DNA of 64,000 nucleotides from Lewinellaceae bacterium. Its GTDB lineage: Bacteria > Bacteroidota > Bacteroidia > Chitinophagales > Saprospiraceae. The translations under genes were made by a program, and so were the position numbers. Shown here piece by piece: positions 8,468 through 17,807 of this stretch; position 1 is the first letter of the stretch; every line of letters begins with the position of its first letter. The stretch lies in assembly GCA_016711435.1 (NCBI GenBank), contig JADJSY010000020.1, positions 1-64,000 of the forward strand. The letters are read 5' to 3'. The notes under the pieces are model-generated. The model saw nothing but the letters and a program-made list of their open reading frames with translations, was not told where the DNA came from and did no database searches.

Positions 8468-9244
8468 ATGCTACTTCTTGCTGCTGATGTGCTGTCTGCC
8501 ATACTTGTCTCGTCTGGTTTGGCTATCACTTTTGTTACACTGGGTTTTATGTGGAAATCACGGCGCGATGCCCAGCGCCTGGCGGAAAGGGAAAAACTGG
8601 GACAGGAACTGGGCTTGTCCTTGTTGCCGAAGGATACACTGGGGCTGGGCAGACAGCTGCAACAATTCGACCTGTTTGTGCGGGAGCGCTCTTCCTGGGG
8701 CAGAAATGGCCGCGTCAGTAATATCCTGCGCGGTTATGTAGACGATACGGAAGTATACCTGTTTGATTATTCCTATGTTGTTTCCACCGGGAAAAGTAGC
8801 CACAGGGTCTCACAGACGGTCTTTTTTGCCAATGATAAAAACTGGTATTTGCCCGATTTTCGTTTGAAACCCGAAAACTGGTGGCACAAAGTGTTGAAAA
8901 TAATCGGCTGGAAGGATGATATTAATTTTTCTGAAAGCCCGGATTTTTCTGAAAAATTCTGGCTGACCAGCGAATTTGATCAATTGATCCGGCAAAAATT
9001 TACACCTGCTTTACAGGATTTTCTCACAGAGCGTCCGCCCGTACACCTGGAAGGCAGCAACTACTACCTGATCGCCTATAAGCCGGGTAAAATGCTGGAG
9101 CCGGGCAGTTCCCGCACATTTTTTGAACATTGCTGCGAACTGGTGCGACTGTTAAAAAAAGAAGGCAAAACGGAATTGCTGGATCTGGCGGAATGGCGGA
9201 AGGAGAAAGAAATCGTTGTGCCGGAGGTAAAACGAAAACCCTAG
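8468..9244 (+). CDS. Unknown membrane-anchored protein (258 aa)
   Basis: The protein starts with one transmembrane helix (residues ~5-27, TM then basic KSRRDAQR), followed by a soluble cytoplasmic-type domain of about 225 residues. Recognisable blocks are a LFDYSYVVSTGKSS strand region and FFANDKNWYLPDFRLKPEN, which resemble uncharacterised proteins of bacteria such as Planctomycetes and Bacteroidota where an F-x-L-x-P-E phrase is typical. I cannot assign a function. The start at 8468 was preferred because it places the helix at the N-terminus. Its TAG stop shares the tetranucleotide CTAG with the stop of rsgA on the other strand. Confidence 0.7.
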   Translation: MLLLAADVLSAILVSSGLAITFVTLGFMWKSRRDAQRLAEREKLGQELGLSLLPKDTLGLGRQLQQFDLFVRERSSWGRNGRVSNILRGYVDDTEVYLFDYSYVVSTGKSSHRVSQTVFFANDKNWYLPDFRLKPENWWHKVLKIIGWKDDINFSESPDFSEKFWLTSEFDQLIRQKFTPALQDFLTERPPVHLEGSNYYLIAYKPGKMLEPGSSRTFFEHCCELVRLLKKEGKTELLDLAEWRKEKEIVVPEVKRKP

Positions 9245-10185
9245 TATTCCTTGTTTCGCTCCCAGTAATTCTGGTCTTCCGCCTCTTCCAGCAGCCCGAG
9301 GTAATTCAGGTAGCGCAATTCGCTCACTTCGCCCTGGCGCAGCGCTTCGTGTACGGCGCAACCGGGTTCGTTGCGGTGCAGGCAGCCGCCGAAACGGCAG
9401 TTTTTGGAAAGGGCAAAAAATTCCCGGAAACTGTGCGCCAGGTTGGCTTTGTCCTTGTCATTAAAACTGAGGTTTTTAATGCCCGGCGTGTCGATCAGTC
9501 GCCCGCCGAAGTCCAGTTCAAACATTTCTGCAAAGGTGGTGGTGTGTTGCCCTTTTCCGGAGTAATCGCTGATCTCGCCGGTACGCAATTCCAGGTGTCC
9601 CTGAATGGCATTGACAAGGCTGCTTTTACCTACGCCCGACTGGCCGCTGACGAGGGTCGTTTTGCCTTGTAACAGTTGTTTAAAAGTTTCCAAACCAACG
9701 TTTTGTACAACGGAAGTGAGCAGCACGCCGTAACCAATTTTGGTATAAACGGCCTTCATTTCCTCGAATTTCTCCATATCTTCCGCATCGTACAGGTCAC
9801 TTTTGTTAAAAATAATCGTGACGGGTATTTCATCGCGTTCGGTCATCACCAGAAAACGGTCGATAAAACCGGGTTTCAGGGAAGGCTCCACGACAGTGAC
9901 AATCAGCACAGCCTGGTCGATATTGGAAGCCATCAAATGCAGGTCGTGCTTGCGGCGCGGCGACTGTCGTACCACACAGTTGCGGCGGGGCAGTATTTTT
10001 TTAATCATGCCCTGCCCGTTGTCCTCCGGGTGTACTTCTACCTGGTCGCCCACGGCAACAGGGTTGGTCAGCGGAATATCGTCGAGGCGAAATTTACCTA
10101 CAATACGACACTGCATCATTTCACCAGAGTCGAGCAGTACATTGTACCAACTGCCGGTGGATTTTACTACGGTTCCTATTTCCAT
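9241..10185 (-). CDS. rsgA: Ribosome small subunit-dependent GTPase A (RsgA)
   Basis: Late-stage 30S assembly GTPase, 314 residues. It shows the circularly permuted order of GTPase motifs: NKSD (G4) first, then GQSGVGKSS (G1), then DTPG (G3). An OB-fold precedes the GTPase domain, and a C-terminal zinc site (cysteines and histidine in CRFGGCLHRNEPGCAV) follows. The start MEIGTVVKSTGSWY at 10185 fits the OB-fold start better than the upstream in-frame ATG at 10203. The gene is convergent and overlapping by four bases with the gene on its left. Confidence 0.93.
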   Translation of the reverse strand: MEIGTVVKSTGSWYNVLLDSGEMMQCRIVGKFRLDDIPLTNPVAVGDQVEVHPEDNGQGMIKKILPRRNCVVRQSPRRKHDLHLMASNIDQAVLIVTVVEPSLKPGFIDRFLVMTERDEIPVTIIFNKSDLYDAEDMEKFEEMKAVYTKIGYGVLLTSVVQNVGLETFKQLLQGKTTLVSGQSGVGKSSLVNAIQGHLELRTGEISDYSGKGQHTTTFAEMFELDFGGRLIDTPGIKNLSFNDKDKANLAHSFREFFALSKNCRFGGCLHRNEPGCAVHEALRQGEVSELRYLNYLGLLEEAEDQNYWERNKEY

Positions 10186-10214
10186 ATTATTCAAAACAGG
10201 CACAAGAACGGTTT

Positions 10215-10375
10215 AAATCAAAATATGGTTCCTTGGTTGTTGAGGTTGTTGAGGTTGTTGAGAGTTGAGAATGCTGAGGGTGGACTTTAAGTCATTGGTT
10301 CCTCAAAGGGTTTATCTTTCAACATTCTCATCAAACTCTTCAACAACCTCAAACCATCAAACCCCCTTTCAACCC
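10215..10375. repeat. Word-repeat inverted repeat (TTGTTGAGG family C)
   Basis: The left arm repeats TTGTTGAGG and TTGAGAATGCTGAGG; the right arm has the complement words CAACATTCTCA and CAACAACCTCAAAC. The right arm contains the stop codon and last few codons of the methylmalonyl-CoA mutase gene. The element fills the whole gap between rsgA and mutB. Confidence 0.7.
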
Positions 10376-12460
10376 CTCCAACAATTCCTGCGCAGCCTTA
10401 GCCACCACCGTTCCGGGGCCGAAAATGGCCGCAGCGCCGGCTTCCCGTAAGTATTCGTAGTCCTGCTGCGGAATAACGCCGCCGACCACGACCAGAATGT
10501 CTTCCCGGCCCAGTTCCCGCAGTGCGGCAATGGTTTGTGGCACCAGCGTTTTGTGTCCGGCTGCAAGGGAAGAAATGCCCAGAATATGGACGTCATTTTC
10601 AACAGCCTGCCGCGCCGCTTCGGCGGGCGTCTGGAACATCGGACCGATATCCACATCAAAACCGAGGTCGGCAAAAGCGGTGGCAATGATTTTTGCACCC
10701 CGGTCGTGGCCATCCTGACCCAGTTTGGCGATCATAATGCGCGGGCGGCGGCCTTCCAGCGCGGCGAATTCGTCGGCTAACAGGCGGGCTTTTTCAAAAT
10801 CTTCGTTTTTACTCATATTGGCTGCATAAACGCCCGAAATGGTGCGGGTAGTGGCAACATAACGCCCGAAAGCATCTTCCATCGCCGACGATATTTCGCC
10901 GAGGGTAGCGCGGCGGCGGGCGGCTTGTACGGCCAGGGCAAGCAGGTTTTTATCCATATCTTCCTCTAGCGTACCGTCCTGTGGCGTCGGCTCCCCGGCC
11001 AATTGCCGGATGGCCGCCAGGGCTTTTTGAACCTGCGTTTCGTTGCGCTGTTTGCGGAGCTCCTGCAAACGTTGAATCTGGGATTCGCGCACGGCAGTAT
11101 TGTCCACCTCCAGGATGTCAAATTTTTCGTGGTCGGTCACCTGGAAAATATTAACGCCTACAATTTTTTCGGCGCCGGCATCGATACGCGCCTGCTTGCG
11201 GGCAGCGGCTTCTTCAATGCGGAGTTTGGGCAATCCTTCTTCGATGGCTTTGGCCATGCCGCCGAGTTGCTCCACTTCCTGAATGAGCGCCCAGGCGGCT
11301 TCCACGAGTTGTTCGGTGCGTTTTTCCACAAAATAAGAGCCTGCCCAGGGGTCGGTCGCTTTGCATACATCCGATTCCTGCTGGATAAAAATCTGGGTGT
11401 CGCGGGCGATTTTTGCCGAAAAGTCGGTCGGCAACGCCATCGCTTCATCGAACGAATTGGTGTGCAGGCTTTGTGTGCCGCCAAAAACGGCCGCCATCGC
11501 TTCAATACAGGTACGGGCTACGTTATTGAAGGGATCCTGCTCGGTCAGCGACCACCCGGAGGTATGGGAATGCGTGCGCAGGGCCAGCGATTTATTACTT
11601 TTCGGGTTAAATGGTTTGACTAATTTGGCCCACAGCAGCCGCGCTGCCCGCATTTTGGCGATTTCAGTAAAATGATTCATGCCAATTCCCCAGAAAAACG
11701 AGAGGCGCGGCGCGAAATCGTCGATATCGAGTCCGGCAGACAAACCGGCGTGGATGTATTCCAGTCCGTCGGCCAGGGTGTAGGCCAGTTCTATTTCCGC
11801 AGGCGCACCGGCCTCGTGCATGTGGTAGCCGGAAATGGAAATGGAGTTGAATTTGGGCATCTGCCGGGCGCAATACGCAAAAATATCGCTGATGATGCGC
11901 ATACTCGGCCCCGGCGGGTAGATGTATGTATTGCGCACCATAAATTCCTTCAGGATGTCATTCTGGATAGTGCCGGATAATTTTTCCGGCGAAACGCCCT
12001 GCTCTTCAGCGGCCACAATATAAAAAGCCATGATCGGGATGACCGCTCCGTTCATGGTCATGGAAACGGACATCTGATCAAGCGGAATCCGCTCGAACAG
12101 GATTTTCATATCCTCCACAGAATCGATGGCCACCCCGGCTTTGCCTACATCGCCCTGCACCCTTGGATGATCGGAATCGTAGCCCCGGTGGGTCGCCAGG
12201 TCGAATGCCACGGAAAGCCCTTTTTGCCCGGCAGCGAGGTTGCGGCGGTAGAAGGCATTGCTGGCTTCCGCTGTGGAAAAACCCGCATACTGGCGGATGG
12301 TCCAGGGTTGAGTGACGTACATGGCAGCATAAGGCCCGCCCAAAAAAGGTGGTATACCTGCTACAAATCGCCGGAATGGTGATGTAGTTTGGTCTTCATG
12401 CGTTGCAGCGGGCCGCAAGGCAGGGTCAAATTCTATTTTTGAAAAATCCGGTGCGGGCAT
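10349..12460 (-). CDS. Methylmalonyl-CoA mutase, large (alpha) subunit
   Basis: A 703-residue adenosylcobalamin-dependent mutase that interconverts (R)-methylmalonyl-CoA and succinyl-CoA in propionate metabolism. The TIM-barrel substrate domain (about residues 30-550) begins with the PFLGGPYAAMYVTQPWTIRQYAGF-type block and contains RTHSHTSGWSL. The C-terminal B12-binding domain carries the base-off motif DGHDRGAK (Asp-x-His-x-x-Gly, ~580) and GIDIGPMFQ-like sequence. The small subunit is not in the window. The final residues derive from the adjacent repeat. Start MPAPDFSKIEFDP is typical for the family. Confidence 0.93.
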   Translation of the reverse strand: MPAPDFSKIEFDPALRPAATHEDQTTSPFRRFVAGIPPFLGGPYAAMYVTQPWTIRQYAGFSTAEASNAFYRRNLAAGQKGLSVAFDLATHRGYDSDHPRVQGDVGKAGVAIDSVEDMKILFERIPLDQMSVSMTMNGAVIPIMAFYIVAAEEQGVSPEKLSGTIQNDILKEFMVRNTYIYPPGPSMRIISDIFAYCARQMPKFNSISISGYHMHEAGAPAEIELAYTLADGLEYIHAGLSAGLDIDDFAPRLSFFWGIGMNHFTEIAKMRAARLLWAKLVKPFNPKSNKSLALRTHSHTSGWSLTEQDPFNNVARTCIEAMAAVFGGTQSLHTNSFDEAMALPTDFSAKIARDTQIFIQQESDVCKATDPWAGSYFVEKRTEQLVEAAWALIQEVEQLGGMAKAIEEGLPKLRIEEAAARKQARIDAGAEKIVGVNIFQVTDHEKFDILEVDNTAVRESQIQRLQELRKQRNETQVQKALAAIRQLAGEPTPQDGTLEEDMDKNLLALAVQAARRRATLGEISSAMEDAFGRYVATTRTISGVYAANMSKNEDFEKARLLADEFAALEGRRPRIMIAKLGQDGHDRGAKIIATAFADLGFDVDIGPMFQTPAEAARQAVENDVHILGISSLAAGHKTLVPQTIAALRELGREDILVVVGGVIPQQDYEYLREAGAAAIFGPGTVVAKAAQELLEGLKGGLMV

Positions 12461-12477
12461 GGTTGGGTAAAATGGTT

Positions 12478-12640
12478 GATGAAGGTTGATGAGGGTTTAT
12501 AAGGTTGATAATGGTTTATGAGGTTTATAAGGTTGATGAGGTTGATATACAGCCACTCAATAATGAAGCGATTTTACTCTTATTGAGCGGCTGTATATCA
12601 ACCTCATCAACCTCATAAACCATTATCAACCCTCATAAAC
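12478..12640. repeat. Loop-conserved hairpin element, copy 2 (family B)
   Basis: The arms use the words GGTTGATGAGG, GTTTATAAGG and GGTTTATGAGG. The apical stem CAGCCACTCAATAA / TTATTGAGCGGCTG (one mismatch) encloses the loop TGAAGCGATTTTACTC, nearly identical to the copy at 5865. The element fills the gap between mutB and the CorC-type gene; its right end touches the stop codon of the latter. Confidence 0.8.
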
Positions 12641-13945
12641 CTAATGCTCCGCTTCTTCTTTCTCCCCCACAAGTACCTTCGACACCAATACTTTATCGAT
12701 TTTACTCTTATCCATATCTACAATTTCAAACCGGTGGCCTTCCGTCTCCAGGAAATCGCCTGCTTTGGGGACTTCGCTCAATTTATACAGGATAAAACCG
12801 GCCAGTGTCGAGTAATCTGCATCTTCAAAATCAAATTCTTTCAGGCTGATCGTTTCGCGGAATTCATCGATCGGGATCATGCCGTCGACCAGGAGGCTGC
12901 CGTCTTCGCGAACAATGATGGAAGGCTCCTCGATGTCGTCCATATCGGGTAGGTTACCGAAAATATTCTCCGTAAGGTCATGCAAGGTAATAATTCCCTG
13001 CGTGGAACCATATTCATCCACCACCACGGCGAAATAATTGCGCTCTTTCCGGAAGCGTTCCAGGATTTTCAGGGCATTCATCGTTTCCGGGATAAACAGG
13101 GGCTGGGTCAGGATTTCACGCATATTAAACCCCGGTTTGTCGCAGTTGTCGAAGTAGTCGCGCAATTTGATAACCCCCAGGATGTTTTCAACGGTATCTT
13201 CGCAGACTAAAAATTTGGTGTAACCGCTTTCCCGGATCACCCGGTCGTTTTCACTTCTTTGGGCCTTTATATCCAGCCATTCGATATTGTTCCGGTGGGT
13301 CATCACGGTATAAGCGTCCCGGTCGGCAAAGCGCAGTATATTTTGAATAAATTCGCTTTCTTTTTGTTCCAGCACACCTTGCTGATTGGCCATTTTGACC
13401 ATCAGTTTGATTTCATCCTCCGAAATGCTTTGCTGATCATTGGGTTTGATAAACAACAAACGCATAAACATTTTGGTGGACCAACTTAAAAAGGTGGAGA
13501 TCGGGCCGGTCACTTTGGTAATAAAAAGCATAACCGGCGCACAGGCGATGGCCAGCGCTTCGGCGTATTGAATGGCGATGTACTTGGGCGCCAGTTCGCC
13601 GATGATGAGCGAAAAATATGTAATCAGGGTGACGACGATGGAAATGGAAATTTGTTCCGTGTACGGCGCAAAGGCCGGTATCAAGGCAACTACTGGTTCC
13701 AGTTTATGTCCAATAGCTACGCCCGCGTATGCTCCTTCTACGATGCTGATAAGGGTAATGCCAATTTGCATGGCAGACAGGTAGTTGTCAATATGATCGA
13801 GCAGGTCGACAGCCACCGCCGCATTGAGATTGCCTTTTAATTTTTCTCCTTCCAGGCGCGAGCGTTTGGCCGTCAGCAGGGCAATTTCTCCCAGAACGAG
13901 AAAACCATGCAGCACTATAAGTACGAGTACTATCAGTATTTCCAT
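12641..13945 (-). CDS. CorC/HlyC-type CNNM transmembrane protein with CBS domains
   Basis: A 434-residue protein with the standard order DUF21 membrane domain (residues 1-190, three to four helices), a CBS pair (~205-330), and a C-terminal CorC_HlyC domain (~345-425). Members are linked to Mg2+/Co2+ efflux or resistance. GldE, a gliding-motility-associated protein of Flavobacteriia, has the same architecture, but no gldD neighbour is here to support that name. The start MEILIVLVLIVLHGFLVLGE gives the expected first helix. Confidence 0.85.
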   Translation of the reverse strand: MEILIVLVLIVLHGFLVLGEIALLTAKRSRLEGEKLKGNLNAAVAVDLLDHIDNYLSAMQIGITLISIVEGAYAGVAIGHKLEPVVALIPAFAPYTEQISISIVVTLITYFSLIIGELAPKYIAIQYAEALAIACAPVMLFITKVTGPISTFLSWSTKMFMRLLFIKPNDQQSISEDEIKLMVKMANQQGVLEQKESEFIQNILRFADRDAYTVMTHRNNIEWLDIKAQRSENDRVIRESGYTKFLVCEDTVENILGVIKLRDYFDNCDKPGFNMREILTQPLFIPETMNALKILERFRKERNYFAVVVDEYGSTQGIITLHDLTENIFGNLPDMDDIEEPSIIVREDGSLLVDGMIPIDEFRETISLKEFDFEDADYSTLAGFILYKLSEVPKAGDFLETEGHRFEIVDMDKSKIDKVLVSKVLVGEKEEAEH

Positions 13946-14178
13946 GAAAATGCAACTGCTATCGCTTCAATTGGAATGGCGTGTGTACCTGGCGAATCAA
14001 CCGGTTGGGGCTGACTCTTGCGGAGCAGCAGGTATTGTTTGTTAAAAATGAAAAAAAGATACACACCAATTTGCCTGAAAACCGGCTGCAAAAGTATTGA
14101 AAACGAGCAGGTTTTTGAAATCGTTTCAGTGAAAACCCTGAAAAAACTCTTAAAAGATGTTAAAATTAAAAAAAAGTT

Positions 14179-14209
14179 TTTGTCAGGGCAATAAATGTGA
14201 TTACATTTG
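14179..14209 (+). promoter_or_regulatory. Consensus Bacteroidota promoter of the sigma factor gene
   Basis: TTTG (14179-14182), exactly 19 bases, then TACATTTG (14202-14209): a perfect match to the primary sigma consensus of this phylum. The transcript would have a leader of about 115 nt before the ATG at 14329. The remainder of 13946-14322 shows no gene. Confidence 0.8.
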
Positions 14210-14328
14210 GCCTCGTCAATCAGACACCAACACATTTCTCACCAACCACATCGCTTATCGGATTCAACTTGTACACCAATTAAATTTCCTTCAATTTAAG
14301 GGGTTAAACAGCAAAACCTACTTTGCTC

Positions 14329-14913
14329 ATGCAAGTTATGCCGATTCTCAGTGATCAAGAGTTGATCGCACGCTATACCAGCGGCGACGAACAGTCCTTC
14401 GAAGTGCTCCTTCAGCGCTATAAAGGCAAAATCTACACTTCCATTTATCTTTTTGTCAAGGACAGAGCTTTGGCGGAAGACATTTTCCAGGAAGTTTTTA
14501 TCAAAATTATCGACACCCTCCGCAAGGGAAAGTACAACCACGAAGGTAAATTCGTGCAATGGGCGATGCGCATTTCGTACAATATGTGCGTGGACTATCA
14601 CCGCCGCAACAAGCGCCGCTCGCACATCAGCCCGACGGAAGAATTCGATATTTTCGATGTACTCCGCGTGGGCGATGACGCTGCCGATACGCTCATCATG
14701 CGCAGCGAAACCCACAACCGCATCCGCCGCTTAGTGGATTCATTGCCCGAAGAGCAGCGCGAGGTGGTCATTCTGCGCCATTATGCCGACATGAGTTTTA
14801 AAGAAATCGCATCGCTGACCCGCGTTAGTATCAATACAGCCCTGGGTCGTATGCGCTATGCGCTCATCAACATCCGCAAGATGATGTCTGAACGGGAAAT
14901 CGTTCTGCAATAG
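14329..14913 (+). CDS. RNA polymerase sigma-70 factor, ECF type
   Basis: A 194-residue group-4 sigma factor. Region 2 holds ALAEDIFQEVFIKI (core binding and -10 recognition), and region 4 holds EEQREVVILRHYADMSFKEIA followed by a helix-turn-helix ending in NTALGRMRYAL. The start could be ATG 14329 or 14338; the residues between them do not decide it. No anti-sigma gene lies next to it; the neighbour is a convergent unknown. Its own promoter looks like one for the housekeeping sigma factor, so it is probably made constitutively. Confidence 0.88.
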   Translation: MQVMPILSDQELIARYTSGDEQSFEVLLQRYKGKIYTSIYLFVKDRALAEDIFQEVFIKIIDTLRKGKYNHEGKFVQWAMRISYNMCVDYHRRNKRRSHISPTEEFDIFDVLRVGDDAADTLIMRSETHNRIRRLVDSLPEEQREVVILRHYADMSFKEIASLTRVSINTALGRMRYALINIRKMMSEREIVLQ

Positions 14914-14936
14914 GGTGTAGAGGTGTTTGTGCAGCA

Positions 14937-15025
14937 GTTAGGGGTTGAGATTTTTGAGGGCCCTCAATGAACGGTAATGATTGCCAAGAGTGGCCCCAAA
15001 CAATCTCAACCGTCAACATGCTCAA
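14937..15025. repeat. Degenerate word-repeat inverted repeat (family C)
   Basis: GGTTGAGATTTTTGAGG on the left is partly complementary to CAATCTCAACCGTCAACATGCTCAAC on the right. The pairing is weaker than in other copies. It fills the gap between the sigma gene and its convergent neighbour. Confidence 0.5.
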
Positions 15026-15385
15026 CTAAACACTATCTTCCTTTTCCAGGTCCTGAAAATAGCGTACTGCCGCTATTTTCAGGACTTTTTCTTGTTGTAC
15101 GGTATTTTGTGCGGGCATTTCCCTGACCTGCCGGTAATGCGGCCAGCCATCGTCGTCCCGTCCGACAAATTCAAAATATTCTTCGCTTGCCAGCAGCCGA
15201 CATACTGCAATGTGCATCAGGTCCTGTTTTTCTTCTTTGGAAAAACTGCGCTTCCAGCGCCCCAGTTCCTGTATCCCGATCAGAAACAATACCATATTCA
15301 AGTCGGGAAGTGTCTCCTGACGCATGGCCTCTTTCACCTTGTGCTGCACGCGCAGCCATTCAAAATCTAGTTCCCAATCTTCCAT
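15026..15385 (-). CDS. Conserved Bacteroidota protein of unknown function (119 aa)
   Basis: A small, soluble, charged protein beginning MEDWELDFEWLRVQH. The central segment LIGIQELGRWKRSFSKEEKQD and the following LMHIAVCRLL look like helical, strongly conserved blocks; I believe close relatives occur widely in Bacteroidota without an assigned role. No membrane segment or signal is present. Its start codon is directly preceded by the AACTAATAACCGATAACTAACT arm of a family A repeat, so that repeat provides its untranslated leader. Confidence 0.75.
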   Translation of the reverse strand: MEDWELDFEWLRVQHKVKEAMRQETLPDLNMVLFLIGIQELGRWKRSFSKEEKQDLMHIAVCRLLASEEYFEFVGRDDDGWPHYRQVREMPAQNTVQQEKVLKIAAVRYFQDLEKEDSV

Positions 15386-15566
15386 AGTTAGTTATCGGTT
15401 ATTAGTTATCAGTTATCGGGTTTCAGGCTGGAATTGGTTTTGAAGGGTATATTTCTGATCCCTTATTGTTATAGGTAATCTGGTTCGGTATGGGGAAATG
15501 GATGGTGCATACTTTCGCTATTTCAGCCTGAAACCCGATAACTGATAACTAATAACGGATAACTAA
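15386..15566. repeat. Word-repeat inverted repeat, family A
   Basis: The arms (15386-15428 and 15520-15566) are made of GTTATC/GTTATT words and their complement. The core contains CGGTATGGGGAAATGGATG (15497-15516) and a CAGCCTGAAA segment next to the right arm, shared with the copy near 55680. It touches the start codon of the 119-residue gene on the left and supplies the stop codon of udk on the right. Confidence 0.8.
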
Positions 15567-16180
15567 GTCCGAAGTTTGTTCCGCAGAAACCCCTCCACCA
15601 CCGACAATCCGATTTCCAGGTCCTTGTTGTTATTGACCACAATATCTGCTTCTTCTTTGTAGGGCTGAATAAACCGCTCGAAAGAAGGCAATACATGGTG
15701 CTCATATTTGTACAACACATCCTCGATGGGGTAACCCCGCTCCACCTGGTCGCGGTGGATGCGGCGGATGACTTTCAGGTTTTCTTTTGCGTTGATGAAA
15801 ATTTTCAGGTCGAGTAAGGGCGCAATTTTCTTGTAGTGAAATACAAACAACCCTTCGATGACAATAATCGGAGCCGGCTGAAACACCAGCAGTTTGGGTT
15901 CGGCGTCGGGATTGTTAAAAGTATATTCCTGGATCGTCACGGTTTCGCCGCTGATTAGTCGCAGCAGGTCGCTGCGAAATTTCTTCTTATCGAATGACTG
16001 CGGCAGGTCAAAGTTGTACTCGTCGTTGTCGTCCTTGTGTTGTTCAGCGCGGGGCAGGTAATAGTCGTCCTGCGATACAATGCACAATTCCGACAAGGCA
16101 AATCGCTCGCGCAATCGCCGGATAAAAGTTGTTTTTCCGCTGCCGCTACCGCCGCAGATACCCAGGACATAAGGTTGCAT
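15563..16180 (-). CDS. udk: Uridine kinase
   Basis: A 205-residue P-loop kinase that phosphorylates uridine and cytidine for pyrimidine salvage. The Walker A motif GGSGSGKTT is at residues 8-16, SQDDYYLPR (~40) matches the substrate-binding segment, and VIEGLFVF is the Walker B-like block; IHRDQVERGYPIEDVLYKYEHHVLPSFERFI is typical. The start at 16180 places the P-loop at the usual distance; longer in-frame starts would translate the repeat upstream. It is divergent from a nucleoside transporter, a matching salvage context. Confidence 0.9.
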   Translation of the reverse strand: MQPYVLGICGGSGSGKTTFIRRLRERFALSELCIVSQDDYYLPRAEQHKDDNDEYNFDLPQSFDKKKFRSDLLRLISGETVTIQEYTFNNPDAEPKLLVFQPAPIIVIEGLFVFHYKKIAPLLDLKIFINAKENLKVIRRIHRDQVERGYPIEDVLYKYEHHVLPSFERFIQPYKEEADIVVNNNKDLEIGLSVVEGFLRNKLRT

Positions 16181-16189
16181 AAGGATGTA

Positions 16190-16335
16190 GGTGTGTGTTT
16201 TAGTGTTTTGGTGTTTTCGTGTTTTCGTGTTTTGGTGGGCGCCCTGCGCTCGGGTTTCTATGTCCAAAAAAGGAAGGATAAATGCTGGGGCATGTACCTC
16301 CAAAACACCAAAACACAAAAACACCCAAACACGAA
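16190..16335. repeat. Word-repeat inverted repeat (GTGTTTTGGTGTTTTCGTG family)
   Basis: The left arm (16191-16240) repeats GTGTTTT[GC]; the right arm (16297-16333) is its complement with words CCAAAACAC and AAAACAC. The left arm ends about 10 bases upstream of the udk start codon. It sits between the divergent udk and nucleoside transporter genes, so here it cannot be a terminator. Confidence 0.75.
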
Positions 16336-16562
16336 TAAAGCCGGGCAAAATTATGCTTTCGCGTCTGAAATTTTTGAGAACCGCACGCGAAGCGTACATT
16401 TCGCCTGTTAAAGGAACCTGATTTGCAGGGTGGAGATACTTTTTGGTGGAGTGAAAAAATGATAAAATATTGATTATCAGTTTTTTATGCTAAAAAAGAA
16501 GTATTTTTAAACTTGCAGGCAAGCACGCGTATTTGCTCACTTTTTTTATTTTTCTGCTCCAC

Positions 16563-17807
16563 ATGGATCGACTTATCGGCATTCTTGGTATCATCCTTAT
16601 TTTAGGTACGGCTTATTTATTATCCAATAATCGCAAGGCGATTAATTACCGCACTGTTGGTATGGGATTGCTCGTGCAGGCATTGTTGGCGGTGTTTATC
16701 CTGAAAACGCCGGTTGGGAAATCCATTTTTGAATGGCTGGGTAGAGCTGTAACCAAAGTGCTGAGTTTCTCCGACGAAGGTGCCAGGTTTGTTTTTGGTA
16801 TTCTGTCAGATCAAGTCAAGTTGGGTTCTTTTTTCGGCCCGGAAAACGGATTTATTTTCTTTTTCAAAATTATCCCGACCATCATCTTTGTGGCTTGCCT
16901 AGTCAATATTTTTTACCATATCGGGCTGATGCAATGGATTGTAGAAAAACTCGCCAAAGGGCTTAACTATATTATGCGGGTGAGCGGCGCCGAAGCGCTG
17001 AGCAATATTTCGAGCGCTTTTGTGGGCCAGGTAGAGGCGCAGATTATGATCAAACCTTATCTGAAAGGTATGACCAAATCGGAGTTGATGGCATCCATGT
17101 CTGGCAGTTTTGCCTGTATCGCCGGCGGGGTGATGGCTACCTACATACTTTTTGGGGTCAAAGCGGAATACCTCATTGCTGCCAGTATCATGGCTGCGCC
17201 GGGCGCTTTGGCCATTGCCAAAATTATGTATCCGGAAACGGAAGAGTCGGAAACAGGGGGAACGGTGACACTAAAAGTAGGCAAGCAGCACTCCAATATT
17301 GTGGATGCGATTTCCGCAGGTTGTTCCGACGGCCTGAAAGTGGGCCTGAACGTTCTGGCTATGCTGATTGGTTTTTTAGCGCTTATTGCACTCATCAATT
17401 ATATTCTCGGCGCTGCAGGGGGGCTGGCCGGGCATCCGGAATTCGGGTTGAATACGATTCTGGGCGGTTTGTTTTCCGGTTTTGCCTGGGCCATGGGCGT
17501 TCCGTGGCACGAAGCGCCGCAGGCGGGCGCGCTCATGGGCACGAAATTGGTAGCCAACGAATTTGTCGCTTACCTGCAACTCAAACCGATCATTGAACAG
17601 GGCATGCTGTCGGAAAAAACAATCGCGATCGTCAGTTTTGCACTCTGCGGTTTTGCCAATTTCGGCTCGGTGGGAATCCAGATCGGCGGTATTTCGGCCC
17701 TCGAACCCAGCAGGCGGGAAGACCTGGCAAAGCTCGGCTTTCGCGCACTTATTGCCGGCACGCTGGCGAGTTACCTGTCGGCTACGCTGGCGGGAATACT
17801 CTTTTAG
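16563..17807 (+). CDS. Concentrative nucleoside transporter (NupC/CNT family)
   Basis: A 414-residue polytopic membrane protein importing nucleosides with Na+ or H+. Family blocks include the N-terminal NRKAINYRTVGMGLLVQALLA, the core EALSNISSAFVGQVEAQIMIKPYL, MTKSELMASMSGSFACIAGGVMATY (Na+/nucleoside-binding region), and GVPWHEAPQAGALMGTKLVANEFVAYLQL; the end CGFANFGSVGIQIGGIS is also typical. The only ATG at the correct position is 16563; an earlier TTG at 16533 is unlikely. It is divergent from udk. Confidence 0.9.
   Translation: MDRLIGILGIILILGTAYLLSNNRKAINYRTVGMGLLVQALLAVFILKTPVGKSIFEWLGRAVTKVLSFSDEGARFVFGILSDQVKLGSFFGPENGFIFFFKIIPTIIFVACLVNIFYHIGLMQWIVEKLAKGLNYIMRVSGAEALSNISSAFVGQVEAQIMIKPYLKGMTKSELMASMSGSFACIAGGVMATYILFGVKAEYLIAASIMAAPGALAIAKIMYPETEESETGGTVTLKVGKQHSNIVDAISAGCSDGLKVGLNVLAMLIGFLALIALINYILGAAGGLAGHPEFGLNTILGGLFSGFAWAMGVPWHEAPQAGALMGTKLVANEFVAYLQLKPIIEQGMLSEKTIAIVSFALCGFANFGSVGIQIGGISALEPSRREDLAKLGFRALIAGTLASYLSATLAGILF

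Noticed and set aside
12641..13945. Assigning the CorC/HlyC-type gene as gldE
   Set aside because: The domain layout is shared with non-gliding proteins and no gldD neighbour is present.
14210..14328. Riboswitch or structured leader in the 115-nt leader of the sigma factor gene
   Set aside because: No stable hairpin or known motif was visible by eye.
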